Origin: Pseudomonas neustonica
GTDB taxonomy: Bacteria > Pseudomonadota > Gammaproteobacteria > Pseudomonadales > Pseudomonadaceae
NCBI RefSeq assembly: GCF_003797945.1
Contig: NZ_RKKU01000002.1
Coordinates: forward strand, 62,001-126,000
DNA: 64,000 bases
Direction of reading: 5' to 3'
Shown here: positions 45,428 through 54,473 of the stretch, one piece after another
Layout of the letters: each line of letters begins with the position of its first letter
How positions within the stretch are numbered: position 1 is the first letter of the stretch
Made by a program: the position numbers and the translations under genes
Notes under the pieces: model-generated
Told to the model about the DNA's origin: nothing
The model's database searches: none
Seen by the model: only the letters and a program-made list of their open reading frames with translations

Positions 45428-46900
45428 GTGGCGGCGCAAGACGGTATCAGCTGTGACATGGTGGTGTTTGGCGGCACCGGTGACCTGGCAATGCGCAAGT
45501 TGTTGCCGGCGCTTTACTACCTGCATCGCGATGGTCATCTGCACGAAGGTACGCGTATCTATGCACTGGCAAGAGCGCAGCACTCGGCAGAGAGCTATCG
45601 CAAGTTTGCCAAGCGCCATGTCAGCCAGTATGTGGCGCGTAGTGACTTCGAGCAAAGCAGCTGGGAAAGCTTTGCTGCGCGTATGGATTACCTGTCGCTG
45701 GATGTCAGTCAGCGTGTCGAATTCCCCAAACTGACAAAATTGCTGAAGAAAGACAGTGAGCGCGTGCGCGTGTTTTATCTCGCCACCCTGCCGAGCCTGT
45801 TTGCACCCACGGTAAAACATCTGGCCTCGGTTGGCCTTGCTGATGAGTATGCGCGCGTCGTATTGGAAAAGCCGCTGGGCGAAAGCTTGCTTACCGCTAA
45901 CCAGATCAATGATCAGATTGGCGCAGTGTTCGATGAGTCGCGGGTCTTCCGGATTGACCATTACCTGGGCAAGGAAGCGGTACAGAATCTGCTGGCGCTG
46001 CGCTTTGGCAACGCCTTGTTTGAGCCGCTCTGGCGCAACGCGCATATTGATCACGTGCAGATCAGTGTGCTGGAAAGCGTTGGCGTGGAGAATCGCGGCG
46101 ACTACTACGACCGTGCTGGCGCCATGCGTGACATGGTGCAGAACCATCTATTGCAGTTGTTGTGCCTAGTGGCCATGGAAGCGCCGGTGCACTTTGAGCC
46201 CGAAGCGGTGCGTAACGAAAAACTCAAGATTCTTGAGGCGCTACGGCCGATTACCGGCATGGATGTGCAGGACCGTACCGTGCGTGGTCAGTATGCGGCG
46301 GGTGAGCATGCTGGCGAGCGTTTGCCAGCCTATTACTTTGAAAAGCGCGTAGACCATGACAGCAATACAGAAACTTTCGTTGCGCTGAAAACCGAAATTG
46401 ATAACTGGCGCTGGGCCGGGGTGCCCTTTTATCTGCGCACGGGCAAGTCTATGGCGCAGCGTAAATCGGAAATTGTTATCCAATTCAAACCGGTGCCCTA
46501 TCGTCTGTTCCCGCGTAGCGGTGATAACCCGGAAAACAATCGGTTGGTTATCAGTCTGCAGCCGGATGAAGGTATTCGTCTGTCGTTAATGGCCAAATCG
46601 CCAGGACGCGGCATGGGTTTGCAGAACGTAGATCTGGACCTGGATTTCGCCGATGCCTTCAAGCGTCGCCGCTGGGATGCCTACGAACGGCTGCTGCTGG
46701 ACGTGATTCAGGGTGACGCTACGCTATTCATGCGTCGCGACGAGATAGAAGCCGCCTGGCGCTGGGTCGATCCGATCATTGCAGGCTGGCAGGACTGCTA
46801 TCGCTCACCAAAACGTTACCCGGCCGGTAGCTGGGGGCCTGATGCGGCCGACAGTCTGCTGGAACGCCAGGGGCACGCCTGGCTGGACCAGCGTAGCTAG
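45428..46900 (+). CDS. zwf: Glucose-6-phosphate 1-dehydrogenase
   Basis: Oxidises glucose-6-phosphate to 6-phosphogluconolactone, giving NADPH and feeding the Entner-Doudoroff and pentose phosphate pathways. It has about 490 residues from GTG 45428 (MAAQDGISCDMVVFGGTGDLA), which has GGGAGAG 6 bases upstream; GTG 45401 would add nine residues without a ribosome site. The NADP motif is VFGGTGDLAMRKLLPALYYL. The catalytic site is RIDHYLGKEAVQN (about residues 175-187). Further conserved parts are PFYLRTGKSMAQRKSEI and DAYERLLLDVIQGDATLFMR. Control by the divergent RpiR protein through the box at 45378-45392 is expected. Confidence 0.96.
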   Translation: MAAQDGISCDMVVFGGTGDLAMRKLLPALYYLHRDGHLHEGTRIYALARAQHSAESYRKFAKRHVSQYVARSDFEQSSWESFAARMDYLSLDVSQRVEFPKLTKLLKKDSERVRVFYLATLPSLFAPTVKHLASVGLADEYARVVLEKPLGESLLTANQINDQIGAVFDESRVFRIDHYLGKEAVQNLLALRFGNALFEPLWRNAHIDHVQISVLESVGVENRGDYYDRAGAMRDMVQNHLLQLLCLVAMEAPVHFEPEAVRNEKLKILEALRPITGMDVQDRTVRGQYAAGEHAGERLPAYYFEKRVDHDSNTETFVALKTEIDNWRWAGVPFYLRTGKSMAQRKSEIVIQFKPVPYRLFPRSGDNPENNRLVISLQPDEGIRLSLMAKSPGRGMGLQNVDLDLDFADAFKRRRWDAYERLLLDVIQGDATLFMRRDEIEAAWRWVDPIIAGWQDCYRSPKRYPAGSWGPDAADSLLERQGHAWLDQRS

Positions 46901-46922
46901 GCGTTAAGGCGTTTTGGGCAAC

Positions 46923-49781
46923 TCAGTAGCGGCTACTGAGCATTGGCATCTCATTGCTGCTGTTCAGCAGCATGCTGAACTCATCAGCTGGAATCGGCCG
47001 GCTGATCAGGTAGCCCTGTACCTCATCGCAACCATTGGCCTTGAGGAAGGCCATTTGGCTTTCGTGCTCTACACCTTCAGCCACTACCGTCAGTGACAAG
47101 CTATGCGCCATCGCGATGATAGCGAGGATGATGGCATCGTCACTGTGTTTTTCATCCAGCTCGGCGACAAAAGCGCGATCGATTTTCAGGGTGCTGATCG
47201 GGAAGCGCTTGAGGTAGGCCAGTGAAGAGTAGCCGGTGCCAAAATCGTCTACCGAGAGCGTGATGCCCAACGCTTTCAGGGCGGCAATATTGGCCGAGAC
47301 CGTGGGGCTATGCTCCAGCAGCATGCTTTCCGTCAGCTCCAACTCCAAAAGGTGCGCGGGTAAGCTGGTAGCCTGCAGAATCTGCGCAACATCCTGAGCG
47401 AAACCCTCCTGCCGCAGTTGTTGTACCGACAGGTTGACCGAAACGGCTACCGCTGTTGGACCCTCCCGGTACCACTGGCTCGCCTGTTTGCAGGCTTGCC
47501 GCAGCACGGTATCGCCCAGCGCCACTATCATGCCGGACTCTTCTGCAATGTTGATGAATTCGCCCGGCATGACCAGGCCGCGTTCAGGGTGTTGCCAGCG
47601 CACCAGAGCTTCGGCACTGCGGATGCGATCCGTGGCCAGGTGCAGCTTGGGTTGGTAGTAGACGATCAACTGGTCGTCTTCGAGAGCCTTGCGTAACTGG
47701 TTTTCCAGCTGCAATTGGTCGAGGCTGTAGGCGCGTAGCTCGTGGGTGAAAAACTGCGCGTTATTGCCGCCGAGTTGTTTTGCATGCTGCATGGCCTGAT
47801 TGGCTTGCGTAATCAGCAATAGGCTGTCGCTTGCCGTAGCCGGAAACAGGCTGATGCCAATGGACGCGGTCATGACCAGTTCCTGTTCGCCCAGCAGCAT
47901 GGGTTCGCGCAACCGGTGCAGCAGGGTATTGGCCAGCATTGAGAGGGCCTGCTCGTTCTCCGGATGTTCAACAATCACCACAAATTCGTCTGCGGAAAGG
48001 CGCGCCAACAGGTTTTGCGGTTGTACCGCTGCACTCAGTCTTTTAGCTACCTGCTGCAGCAGGCTGTCGGCCAGCGCGTGCCCCAGAGTAACGTTGATCT
48101 GCTTGAAACGATCCAGGTCAATGTGCAACAGCGCAACCTGCTGTTTTTGCTGACGGGCGCGGCTGGTGGCGTCCTGCAGACGCTCGTTGAACAGTTTACG
48201 GTTGGCCAGTTGGGTCAAGGCATCGTAGTTGGTCAGGTACTGGAGCTGCTCTTCGGTTTGGCGATGTGTTGTCAGGTCTGCGAAGAAACCGACGTAATGA
48301 GTAATCTGTCCGCCGCGGTCTCTTACCACCGTCAGCTGTAGCCAAATGGGGAAGTGTTCGCCGCTGCGCCGCTTGGCCGTGAGTTCGCCCTGCCAGCGGT
48401 CTTTGCCATTGAGGAATTGCTTCAGGTTCTTGAATTGGCTTTTCAGCTTGTGTCCGGCCAGCTCTAGAATATTCTGGCCTACGGCGTCTGCGCTGGAGCG
48501 GCCGGTGATGACGCTATAGGCCTGATTAACAGCAAGTATTTTCATATCCGGGGCAAGAATGAAGATGCCCTCAGATGTCGCCTCGAACACCGTAGATGCC
48601 AGCTGCGATTGCTCGTGTTGATACTTGCGTTCGGTGATGTCGCGGCGCGTACCTATCATGCGGATGGCGCGGCCGTCGGCATCGCGCTCGACCACTTGCC
48701 CGGCATCCTCAACCCAGACCCATTGGCCATTCTGGTGCAGTACCCGGTATTCCATACGATAGGCGTCGGTATCGCCTTTCATATGACGCACCAGTGTCTT
48801 GCGTACCATGGCGGCGTCAGCTGGGTGCAGGCGCGGCTTCAGGTCGAGCAGCATGCTCATGCCTTCATCCTGCTCAATGCCAAAGATGGTATCGATTTGT
48901 GAGTGAAACACCTGATCGGTCAATAAATCCCAATCCCAGAGCCCCAGCTGACTAGCCTCCATGGCCAGACTAAGCTGCGTTTTGCTGGCTTGCAGCGCTT
49001 GGGTGGCTTGCTCCAGTTCGGCTGTCCGCTCCTTGACTCGCGCCTCCAGGTCGTCGTGACTGTCGCGCAGTGACTGCTCGGCATTGCGACGCTGGTTTAT
49101 TTCCCGGGTCAGTTGCTGGTTCAATTCTTCACTGCGTTGTTGTGTGCTGCTCAGGTTGGCAACCAGGGTTTCGTTGCGCAGGTTGCTGACCAGTGCTTCC
49201 AGTACTGAACGGTGGATAAAGGCGGCGCAGAGCAGAATACAGACAAACAGAATCATGCCCATCACGGCCCAGGCTTGACTGTATTCATTGTTTTGCGCGA
49301 ACAGAAACAGCACCGGCGGCAGCCAGGCGGGGATAATGAAGGAGGCGAAGGCCGGAAAGCGGCTGGCGTAAATGACCCCAACGCATAACGCAACGCCGCC
49401 AGCCAAGCTGTAAACGGGCGCCTGGAGCGAAAAGTCGCCCAGCGGCGTCAAGCCGAGATAGACCCAAGCCAGGCAAAGGCCCGACGCGATATTGCCAAGG
49501 TGGAAGTACAGGCGCCAACGAGCGCGCAGACGATCTCTGGGTTGGCATGCATGGTAGCGGTTGACCAGCCGTTGCCGTAGTAGGCCCAATAAAATGATGA
49601 TCGCCAGCCAACCAAGCAGGCTGGTCGCGCTGCGGTGTGGCCACAGCAGCGGCACAATCAGCAAGGCGGCACAGAGGATTAGCCACTGCGGCAGGCGCGA
49701 GTACGCGTACAGCTGGTTCATTTGCTGTAACCGTAGGTCGGCAGCAGAAAAAGAGGCTTGGTTGGCGCGGTAGCTCGTCAT
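46923..49781 (-). CDS. PAS-GGDEF-EAL protein, probable c-di-GMP phosphodiesterase
   Basis: A 952-residue membrane protein from ATG 49781 (MTSYRANQASFSAADLRL); an in-frame TTG at 49847 is less likely. About five or six membrane segments (30-200) are followed by a coiled coil (~205-275), two PAS domains (about 275-510), GGDEF (~515-680) and EAL (~690-945). The GGDEF motif is degenerate (SADEF in ARLSADEFVVIVE), so cyclase activity is doubtful; it may bind GTP as a regulator. The EAL domain looks intact: EALVRW, LELTES, DDFGTGYSSLAYL, KIDRAF and EGVEHESQ. So it most likely degrades c-di-GMP. It is convergent with zwf and divergent from uvrD. Confidence 0.92.
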   Translation of the reverse strand: MTSYRANQASFSAADLRLQQMNQLYAYSRLPQWLILCAALLIVPLLWPHRSATSLLGWLAIIILLGLLRQRLVNRYHACQPRDRLRARWRLYFHLGNIASGLCLAWVYLGLTPLGDFSLQAPVYSLAGGVALCVGVIYASRFPAFASFIIPAWLPPVLFLFAQNNEYSQAWAVMGMILFVCILLCAAFIHRSVLEALVSNLRNETLVANLSSTQQRSEELNQQLTREINQRRNAEQSLRDSHDDLEARVKERTAELEQATQALQASKTQLSLAMEASQLGLWDWDLLTDQVFHSQIDTIFGIEQDEGMSMLLDLKPRLHPADAAMVRKTLVRHMKGDTDAYRMEYRVLHQNGQWVWVEDAGQVVERDADGRAIRMIGTRRDITERKYQHEQSQLASTVFEATSEGIFILAPDMKILAVNQAYSVITGRSSADAVGQNILELAGHKLKSQFKNLKQFLNGKDRWQGELTAKRRSGEHFPIWLQLTVVRDRGGQITHYVGFFADLTTHRQTEEQLQYLTNYDALTQLANRKLFNERLQDATSRARQQKQQVALLHIDLDRFKQINVTLGHALADSLLQQVAKRLSAAVQPQNLLARLSADEFVVIVEHPENEQALSMLANTLLHRLREPMLLGEQELVMTASIGISLFPATASDSLLLITQANQAMQHAKQLGGNNAQFFTHELRAYSLDQLQLENQLRKALEDDQLIVYYQPKLHLATDRIRSAEALVRWQHPERGLVMPGEFINIAEESGMIVALGDTVLRQACKQASQWYREGPTAVAVSVNLSVQQLRQEGFAQDVAQILQATSLPAHLLELELTESMLLEHSPTVSANIAALKALGITLSVDDFGTGYSSLAYLKRFPISTLKIDRAFVAELDEKHSDDAIILAIIAMAHSLSLTVVAEGVEHESQMAFLKANGCDEVQGYLISRPIPADEFSMLLNSSNEMPMLSSRY

Positions 49782-49987
49782 GACGAGGTGGAATTCCCGG
49801 AACGCTGCGCGTTTCTTTTTATCATTGAAAACTCTGGTAGCTAACAACGGGTTTAGCTACCCAACCTTACACCAGCGTTCTGCTCCGGCACAGCCCCACG
49901 TAATTAAAAAGCTGTTACGAGCGCGTCTGGCACGGCAGATACAGCTTACGCTTTCGAGCATTGAGTGGTCGCTGGTAGAATACCGCG

Positions 49988-52162
49988 ATGGATATCTCCC
50001 ACCTGCTTAATTCTTTAAATGACGCCCAGCGCCAGGCGGTCTCCGCCAGCCTCGGTCAACAGTTGGTGCTGGCTGGTGCCGGCTCCGGCAAAACCCGCGT
50101 GCTGGTGCACCGTATTGCTTGGCTGGTCGAGGTCGAAAAGGCCTCGCCCTGGAGCATTCTTTCGGTCACCTTCACCAACAAGGCTGCCTATGAAATGCGC
50201 GGGCGTATCGAGCAAATGCTCGGTATTTCGCCGCAGGGCATGTGGGTCGGCACTTTTCATGGGCTGGCGCATAGGTTATTGCGGGCCCACTGGCGCGAGG
50301 CCGGGCTGGCCGAGCAGTTTCAGATTCTCGATAGTGATGATCAGCTGCGGCTGGTTAAGCGAGTGATTCGCGAGCTGGGCCTGGATGAGAACCAATGGGC
50401 GCCCAAACAGGCACAGTGGTGGATCAACGGACAGAAAGACGAAGGCCTGCGTCCGCAGAATATTCAGCCCGCCGGCGATCTGTATCTAACTACCATGGTG
50501 CGTATTTATACCGCCTACGAGCAGGCTTGTGCCCGCGCTGGTGCGGTGGATTTTGCTGAGCTGCTGCTGCGTTCGCTGGAGCTGTGGCGCGACAATCAGA
50601 CCCTGCGTGAGCAGTATCAGGCGCGCTTCAAGCACATGCTGGTGGACGAGTTTCAGGATACCAATGCGGTGCAGTACGCCTGGTTGCGGCATTTGGCCGG
50701 CAAGAGCCCCAGTCTGATGGTCGTGGGTGACGATGACCAGTCTATCTACGGCTGGCGCGGCGCACGCATTGAAAACATCCAGCAGTTTCAGACCGATTAC
50801 CCGAACGCCGAGATGATTCGCTTGGAGCAGAACTACCGCTCTACTGCGACCATCCTCAAGGCAGCCAACGCACTCATCGACAATAACGCGGGTCGATTGG
50901 GCAAGCAGCTGTGGACCGACGGTAACGACGGTGAGCCTATCTCCCTTTACGCGGGCTTCAACGAGCAGGATGAGGCCCGGTTCATCGTTGAACGCATCGA
51001 GCAGGCGGTGCGCGATGGAATGAGTCGCAGCGAGATCGCTATTCTCTACCGCTCCAACGCTCAGTCGCGTGTATTGGAAGAGGCACTACTGCGCAGTGGT
51101 GTGCCATACCGCATATATGGCGGTCAGCGGTTCTTCGAACGTGCCGAGATCAAGAATGCCATGGCGTATCTGCGGTTGATCGGTAACCGTGGTGACGATG
51201 GTGCACTGGAGCGCATCATCAATGTGCCGACTCGCGGCATCGGCGATAAAACGGTCGAGATGCTCCGTCAGCACGCTCGCGAGCAGGATGTTTCTATGTG
51301 GCAGGCTGCCTGTGATTTGCTCGATAACAAGGGCCTGCCTGGTCGCGCGGCCAATGCGGTGCAGGCATTTCAGGTGCTGATCGAGGAGCTTAGCGAGCGT
51401 GCCGAAGGCGTACCGCTCTATAGTAAAGCGCAAATCGCCATGGAAAACAGCGGCCTGCTGCGCTTTCACGAGCAGGAAAAAGGCGAAAAAGCACAGGCGC
51501 GCGTCGAAAACCTGGAAGAGCTGGTCTCAGCTGCACGAGCCTTCGAAAACGATATGGCGGATGAAGACGAGGAGGGCGATGTGCTGCTGGCGTTCCTTGC
51601 GCATGCCTCGCTCGAGGCTGGCGAAACCCAAGCCGATCGTTTTGAAGACAGTGTGCAGCTGATGACCTTGCACAGCGCCAAGGGTCTGGAATTTCCACTG
51701 GTGTTTATGGCCGGGGTAGAAGAGGGGCTCTTCCCGCACAAGATGAGCCTGGAAGATCCCGGCCGTTTGGAGGAGGAGCGTCGTCTGGCCTATGTGGGTA
51801 TTACCCGGGCTATGCAGCTGTTAGTGATTACCTGGGCTGAGACACGTCGCTTGTACGGTAGTGAAACATTCAACAAGCTCTCACGCTTTGTCCGCGAAAT
51901 ACCGGCTGAGCTGATTCAGGAAGTGCGCTTGGGTAATCAGGTTAGTCGGCCTTTTGGGCCTGGCAAGACCGGGCTCTTTGCCGCTGACGCCAATGAGAGC
52001 ACCGGCTTCTCTCTGGGCCAGCGGGTAATGCACTCTTTGTTTGGTGAGGGCGTGGTACTCAATTACGAGGGTCATGGCGCGCAGGCGCGGATTCAGGTCA
52101 ATTTTGATGATGAAGGCAGCAAGTGGCTGATGGTGGCTTACGCCAAGCTCGAGCCGCTGTAG
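49988..52162 (+). CDS. uvrD: DNA helicase II
   Basis: A 724-residue 3'-5' SF1A helicase that removes incised oligonucleotides in nucleotide excision repair and unwinds in mismatch repair. Helicase motifs are: Q-motif LNDAQRQAV, Walker A GAGSGKTRVL (about residues 31-40), VDEFQDTNAVQ, GDDDQSIYGWRGA, LEQNYRST and VQLMTLHSAKGLEFPLVFMAG. UvrD rather than Rep is indicated by the length, the start DISHLLNSLNDAQRQAV, and the C-terminal YEGHGAQARIQVNFDDEGSKWLMVAYAKLEPL. No complete LexA box was found in the 206-bp upstream gap, so SOS control is not evident. Confidence 0.95.
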   Translation: MDISHLLNSLNDAQRQAVSASLGQQLVLAGAGSGKTRVLVHRIAWLVEVEKASPWSILSVTFTNKAAYEMRGRIEQMLGISPQGMWVGTFHGLAHRLLRAHWREAGLAEQFQILDSDDQLRLVKRVIRELGLDENQWAPKQAQWWINGQKDEGLRPQNIQPAGDLYLTTMVRIYTAYEQACARAGAVDFAELLLRSLELWRDNQTLREQYQARFKHMLVDEFQDTNAVQYAWLRHLAGKSPSLMVVGDDDQSIYGWRGARIENIQQFQTDYPNAEMIRLEQNYRSTATILKAANALIDNNAGRLGKQLWTDGNDGEPISLYAGFNEQDEARFIVERIEQAVRDGMSRSEIAILYRSNAQSRVLEEALLRSGVPYRIYGGQRFFERAEIKNAMAYLRLIGNRGDDGALERIINVPTRGIGDKTVEMLRQHAREQDVSMWQAACDLLDNKGLPGRAANAVQAFQVLIEELSERAEGVPLYSKAQIAMENSGLLRFHEQEKGEKAQARVENLEELVSAARAFENDMADEDEEGDVLLAFLAHASLEAGETQADRFEDSVQLMTLHSAKGLEFPLVFMAGVEEGLFPHKMSLEDPGRLEEERRLAYVGITRAMQLLVITWAETRRLYGSETFNKLSRFVREIPAELIQEVRLGNQVSRPFGPGKTGLFAADANESTGFSLGQRVMHSLFGEGVVLNYEGHGAQARIQVNFDDEGSKWLMVAYAKLEPL

Positions 52163-52170
52163 GCGACTTC

Positions 52171-52364
52171 AGCTTGGAGCGACAAGCTTCAAGCAGCAAG
52201 CTGGCCGTGCAGTTGTTGAACCCGCTGCCCGGATTAGGCGAATACAGGGTTGCAAGCATTGCCAAGTACAGGAACGTTGCGTGCGGCGTAGAGGCTGCCT
52301 CGCGAGAAAATTAATTAAGTGCTGCACCGACGCCTTGTCGCTGGCAGCCTGAAGCTTGGAGCCG
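52171..52364. repeat. AAGC-family repeat copies flanking the uvrD-dctP gap
   Basis: Copies of the short-repeat family occur at both ends of the 206-bp gap: AGCTTGGAGCGACAAGCTTC (52171-52190) followed by AAGCAGCAAGC (52191-52201) on the left, and a related, partly inverted segment (about 52333-52364, with CTTGTCGCT and CCTGAAGCTTGGAGC) on the right. They share the core AAGCTTCAAGC with the repeat between pycA and pycB. The middle of the gap shows nothing recognisable. Confidence 0.7.
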
Positions 52365-52368
52365 TTTT

Positions 52369-53478
52369 ATGGAACGTCGTAAGTTATTGACCGCCGCCGG
52401 GCTGGGTTTAGGTGCTGCAGCTCTGGCAGGTTGCAAGGATGAGGCTGCTTCCGCAGCGGGCACAGCTGGCGCTGCGCAAGCCGAGCAACGCTTTCGCTGG
52501 AAGATGGTCACCTCCTGGCCGGAGAACTTTCCCGGTCTGGGTACCACCGCGCAGCGTTTCGCCGACACGGTCGAGCGCATGTCGAATGGTCGGTTGAGTA
52601 TTCAGGTGTTCGCCGCAGGTGCGCTGGTTCCTGCGCTGGAAGTCTTTGATGCGGTTTCCAGCGGCACTGCCGAGCTGGGTCATAGTGCTGCCTACTACTG
52701 GAAAGGTAAAAGTGCGACGGCGCCCTTTTTTACCGCAGTACCTTTCGGTCTGAATGCTCAGGAAATGAATGCCTGGCTATATGAAGGTGGCGGCCTCGAA
52801 CTCTGGCAGCGTGCCTACGAGCCGCTGGGTGTATTGCCTTTGCCTTGCGGTAATACCGGCGTGCAGATGGCGGGTTGGTTCAATAAAGAGATCAACAGTC
52901 TGGATGATCTGCAGGGTCTGAAGATTCGCATGCCCGGATTTGGCGGCGAAGTCCTGTCCCGCGCCGGTGCTACCACCGTCAATCTGCCCGGCAGTGAAAT
53001 CTTCACCTCGTTGCAGACGGGCGTGATTGATGCGACTGACTGGGTTAGCCCCTACAACGATCTGGCGTTTGGACTCTATCAGGCAGCCAAGTATTACTAC
53101 TACCCCGGTTGGCAGGAGCCTTGCGCGGTGCTGGAGTTGACCATCAACCAGCAAAAACTCGCCGAGTTGCCCAGTGACCTGCAGGACATCGTCAAGCAAG
53201 CGGCGCGCTCGACCAACCAGGCCATGCTGGATGAGTACACCAAGCGCAATGCGGATGCACTGGATACCCTGGTCAATGAGCACGGCGTTGAGCTTCGTCG
53301 TTTACCTGACTCGGTCCTGGATCGCCTGCGCGATATCTCCATGGATGTGCTGGAAGAAACCGCTGCAGCAAATCCGCTTAACCGCGAAGTATGGGATTCG
53401 ATGCAGGCTTTCCGCGAGAAGGTTAATGCCTGGCACGCGATTAGCGAAAAGGCGATGTATGATCTGCGCAGCCAGTAA
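52369..53478 (+). CDS. TRAP transporter substrate-binding protein
   Basis: A 369-residue DctP-family periplasmic receptor of the mannitol/chloroaromatic or keto-acid subtype. The N-terminus MERRKLLTAAGLG has a twin-arginine pair, and a lipobox LAGC ends at Cys22, so it may be a Tat-exported lipoprotein. Family motifs are FRWKMVTSWPENFPGLGTTAQRFADTVERMS, LPCGNTGVQMAGWF, LKIRMPGFGGEVLSRAGA (the conserved Arg that binds the ligand carboxylate) and GVIDATDWVSPYNDLAFG. The likely partner permeases dctQ and dctM are 4.5 kb away (57973-59921). A terminator follows at 53499. Confidence 0.92.
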   Translation: MERRKLLTAAGLGLGAAALAGCKDEAASAAGTAGAAQAEQRFRWKMVTSWPENFPGLGTTAQRFADTVERMSNGRLSIQVFAAGALVPALEVFDAVSSGTAELGHSAAYYWKGKSATAPFFTAVPFGLNAQEMNAWLYEGGGLELWQRAYEPLGVLPLPCGNTGVQMAGWFNKEINSLDDLQGLKIRMPGFGGEVLSRAGATTVNLPGSEIFTSLQTGVIDATDWVSPYNDLAFGLYQAAKYYYYPGWQEPCAVLELTINQQKLAELPSDLQDIVKQAARSTNQAMLDEYTKRNADALDTLVNEHGVELRRLPDSVLDRLRDISMDVLEETAAANPLNREVWDSMQAFREKVNAWHAISEKAMYDLRSQ

Positions 53479-53498
53479 CGCTAGCGTTAATTGAATCG

Positions 53499-53527
53499 AA
53501 ACCCGCCGAACAGGCGGGTTTTGTTTT
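53499..53527 (+). terminator. Intrinsic terminator after the TRAP receptor gene
   Basis: AAACCCGCC (53499-53507) pairs with GGCGGGTTT (53513-53521), a perfect 9-bp stem with a 5-base loop, followed by TTTGTTTTT. It lies 20 bases after the stop codon. Confidence 0.92.
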
Positions 53528-53724
53528 TCTGCATGTTCACAGCTTTTGGCTTCATAAAGAAAGTGTTTTTGACTAGATCGTTACGACTTGGGTATGGTTG
53601 TTGCTTGCAGGTAATCAACCAACAGCCGGGATGGCGTTAACCACTGATAATAAGTCACTCCTACCGGTCTCGTACCGGGGCGCCGATTATGGGTGTAAAG
53701 GTGGTGGTAGAGAGGTGAATACAA

Positions 53725-54447
53725 GTGAGCGAATTACCTGAGGAGTATACCCATCTGTCTTTTTCCCAGTGGTGGCAGCAGCAGGGTGAGTGGGTTGAGG
53801 AACCGAACGAGCGACGTGACGGAATCAGCGGTGTGCAGTATTTGCGCACGCCAGACGGCAAAACGCTGTACAGCAAACGCCAGTGCGGGCATCTCAGCCG
53901 GTCGCTGCGTTATCCGCTAGGTCGCCCTACCGTGGTGCGCGAGCATCGTGCGCTGGAGGCTTATCGTGCCGCCGGGGTGCGTGTGCCCAAGCTGGTGTTT
54001 GCCGGTTCACGTAAAGAGGCGGGCGTTTGGCAGGGGTTGCTGATCACTGAAGAGTTGAAAGACTTTGTCAGCCTGGATCAGTGGTACGCCGAGGATGCGC
54101 CTGTTCAGCACGGTAACGCGACTCATCAGCATATGCTGCGAGAACTGGCAAAAACCCTTGGCCTGGCGCACATGGCTGGCTGGCAACATGGCTGCCTTTA
54201 TTCCAAGCACGTGTTCATTCGCGTGCGCAGTCAGGGCGTAGAAATTGCGCTGCTGGATCTGGAAAAAGCGCGTCGTCGTCGGCGTAAACACGCCGCCGTA
54301 CGCCATGACCTGAAGCAATTTTACCGTCATCGCGGCCCTATGCCCGAGGCTGACTGGTTCAAGCTGGTTGAGTATTACCAGCAAGTTGGCGTTGTCGAGC
54401 CCAGCCAGCGACTATTAGGCACCAAGACGCCCGTCGCTCCCCGTTAG
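53725..54447 (+). CDS. InaA-like Kdo/WaaP family kinase
   Basis: A 240-residue protein of the lipopolysaccharide kinase (Kdo/WaaP) family, related to InaA of Pseudomonas. Kinase-like parts are an N-lobe with LYSKRQCGHL (Lys) and a C-lobe with LGLAHMAGWQHGCLYSKHVFIRV in place of the catalytic loop and LLDLEKARRRRRK with the metal-binding Asp. Members phosphorylate LPS heptose or Kdo, but the InaA branch is poorly understood; inaA is a weak-acid-induced gene in E. coli. The start is GTG 53725 with GAGGTGA 7 bases upstream. It is alone between a terminator and a convergent photolyase gene. Confidence 0.86.
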   Translation: MSELPEEYTHLSFSQWWQQQGEWVEEPNERRDGISGVQYLRTPDGKTLYSKRQCGHLSRSLRYPLGRPTVVREHRALEAYRAAGVRVPKLVFAGSRKEAGVWQGLLITEELKDFVSLDQWYAEDAPVQHGNATHQHMLRELAKTLGLAHMAGWQHGCLYSKHVFIRVRSQGVEIALLDLEKARRRRRKHAAVRHDLKQFYRHRGPMPEADWFKLVEYYQQVGVVEPSQRLLGTKTPVAPR

Positions 54448-54473
54448 CGTTAAGCCTGCGCTGGCCTCAGCGG

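Noticed and set aside
49782-49987. Possible LexA box upstream of uvrD (CTGG...ACAG near 49928)
   Set aside because: The half-sites are spaced by 10, not 8 bases, and the left half is imperfect.
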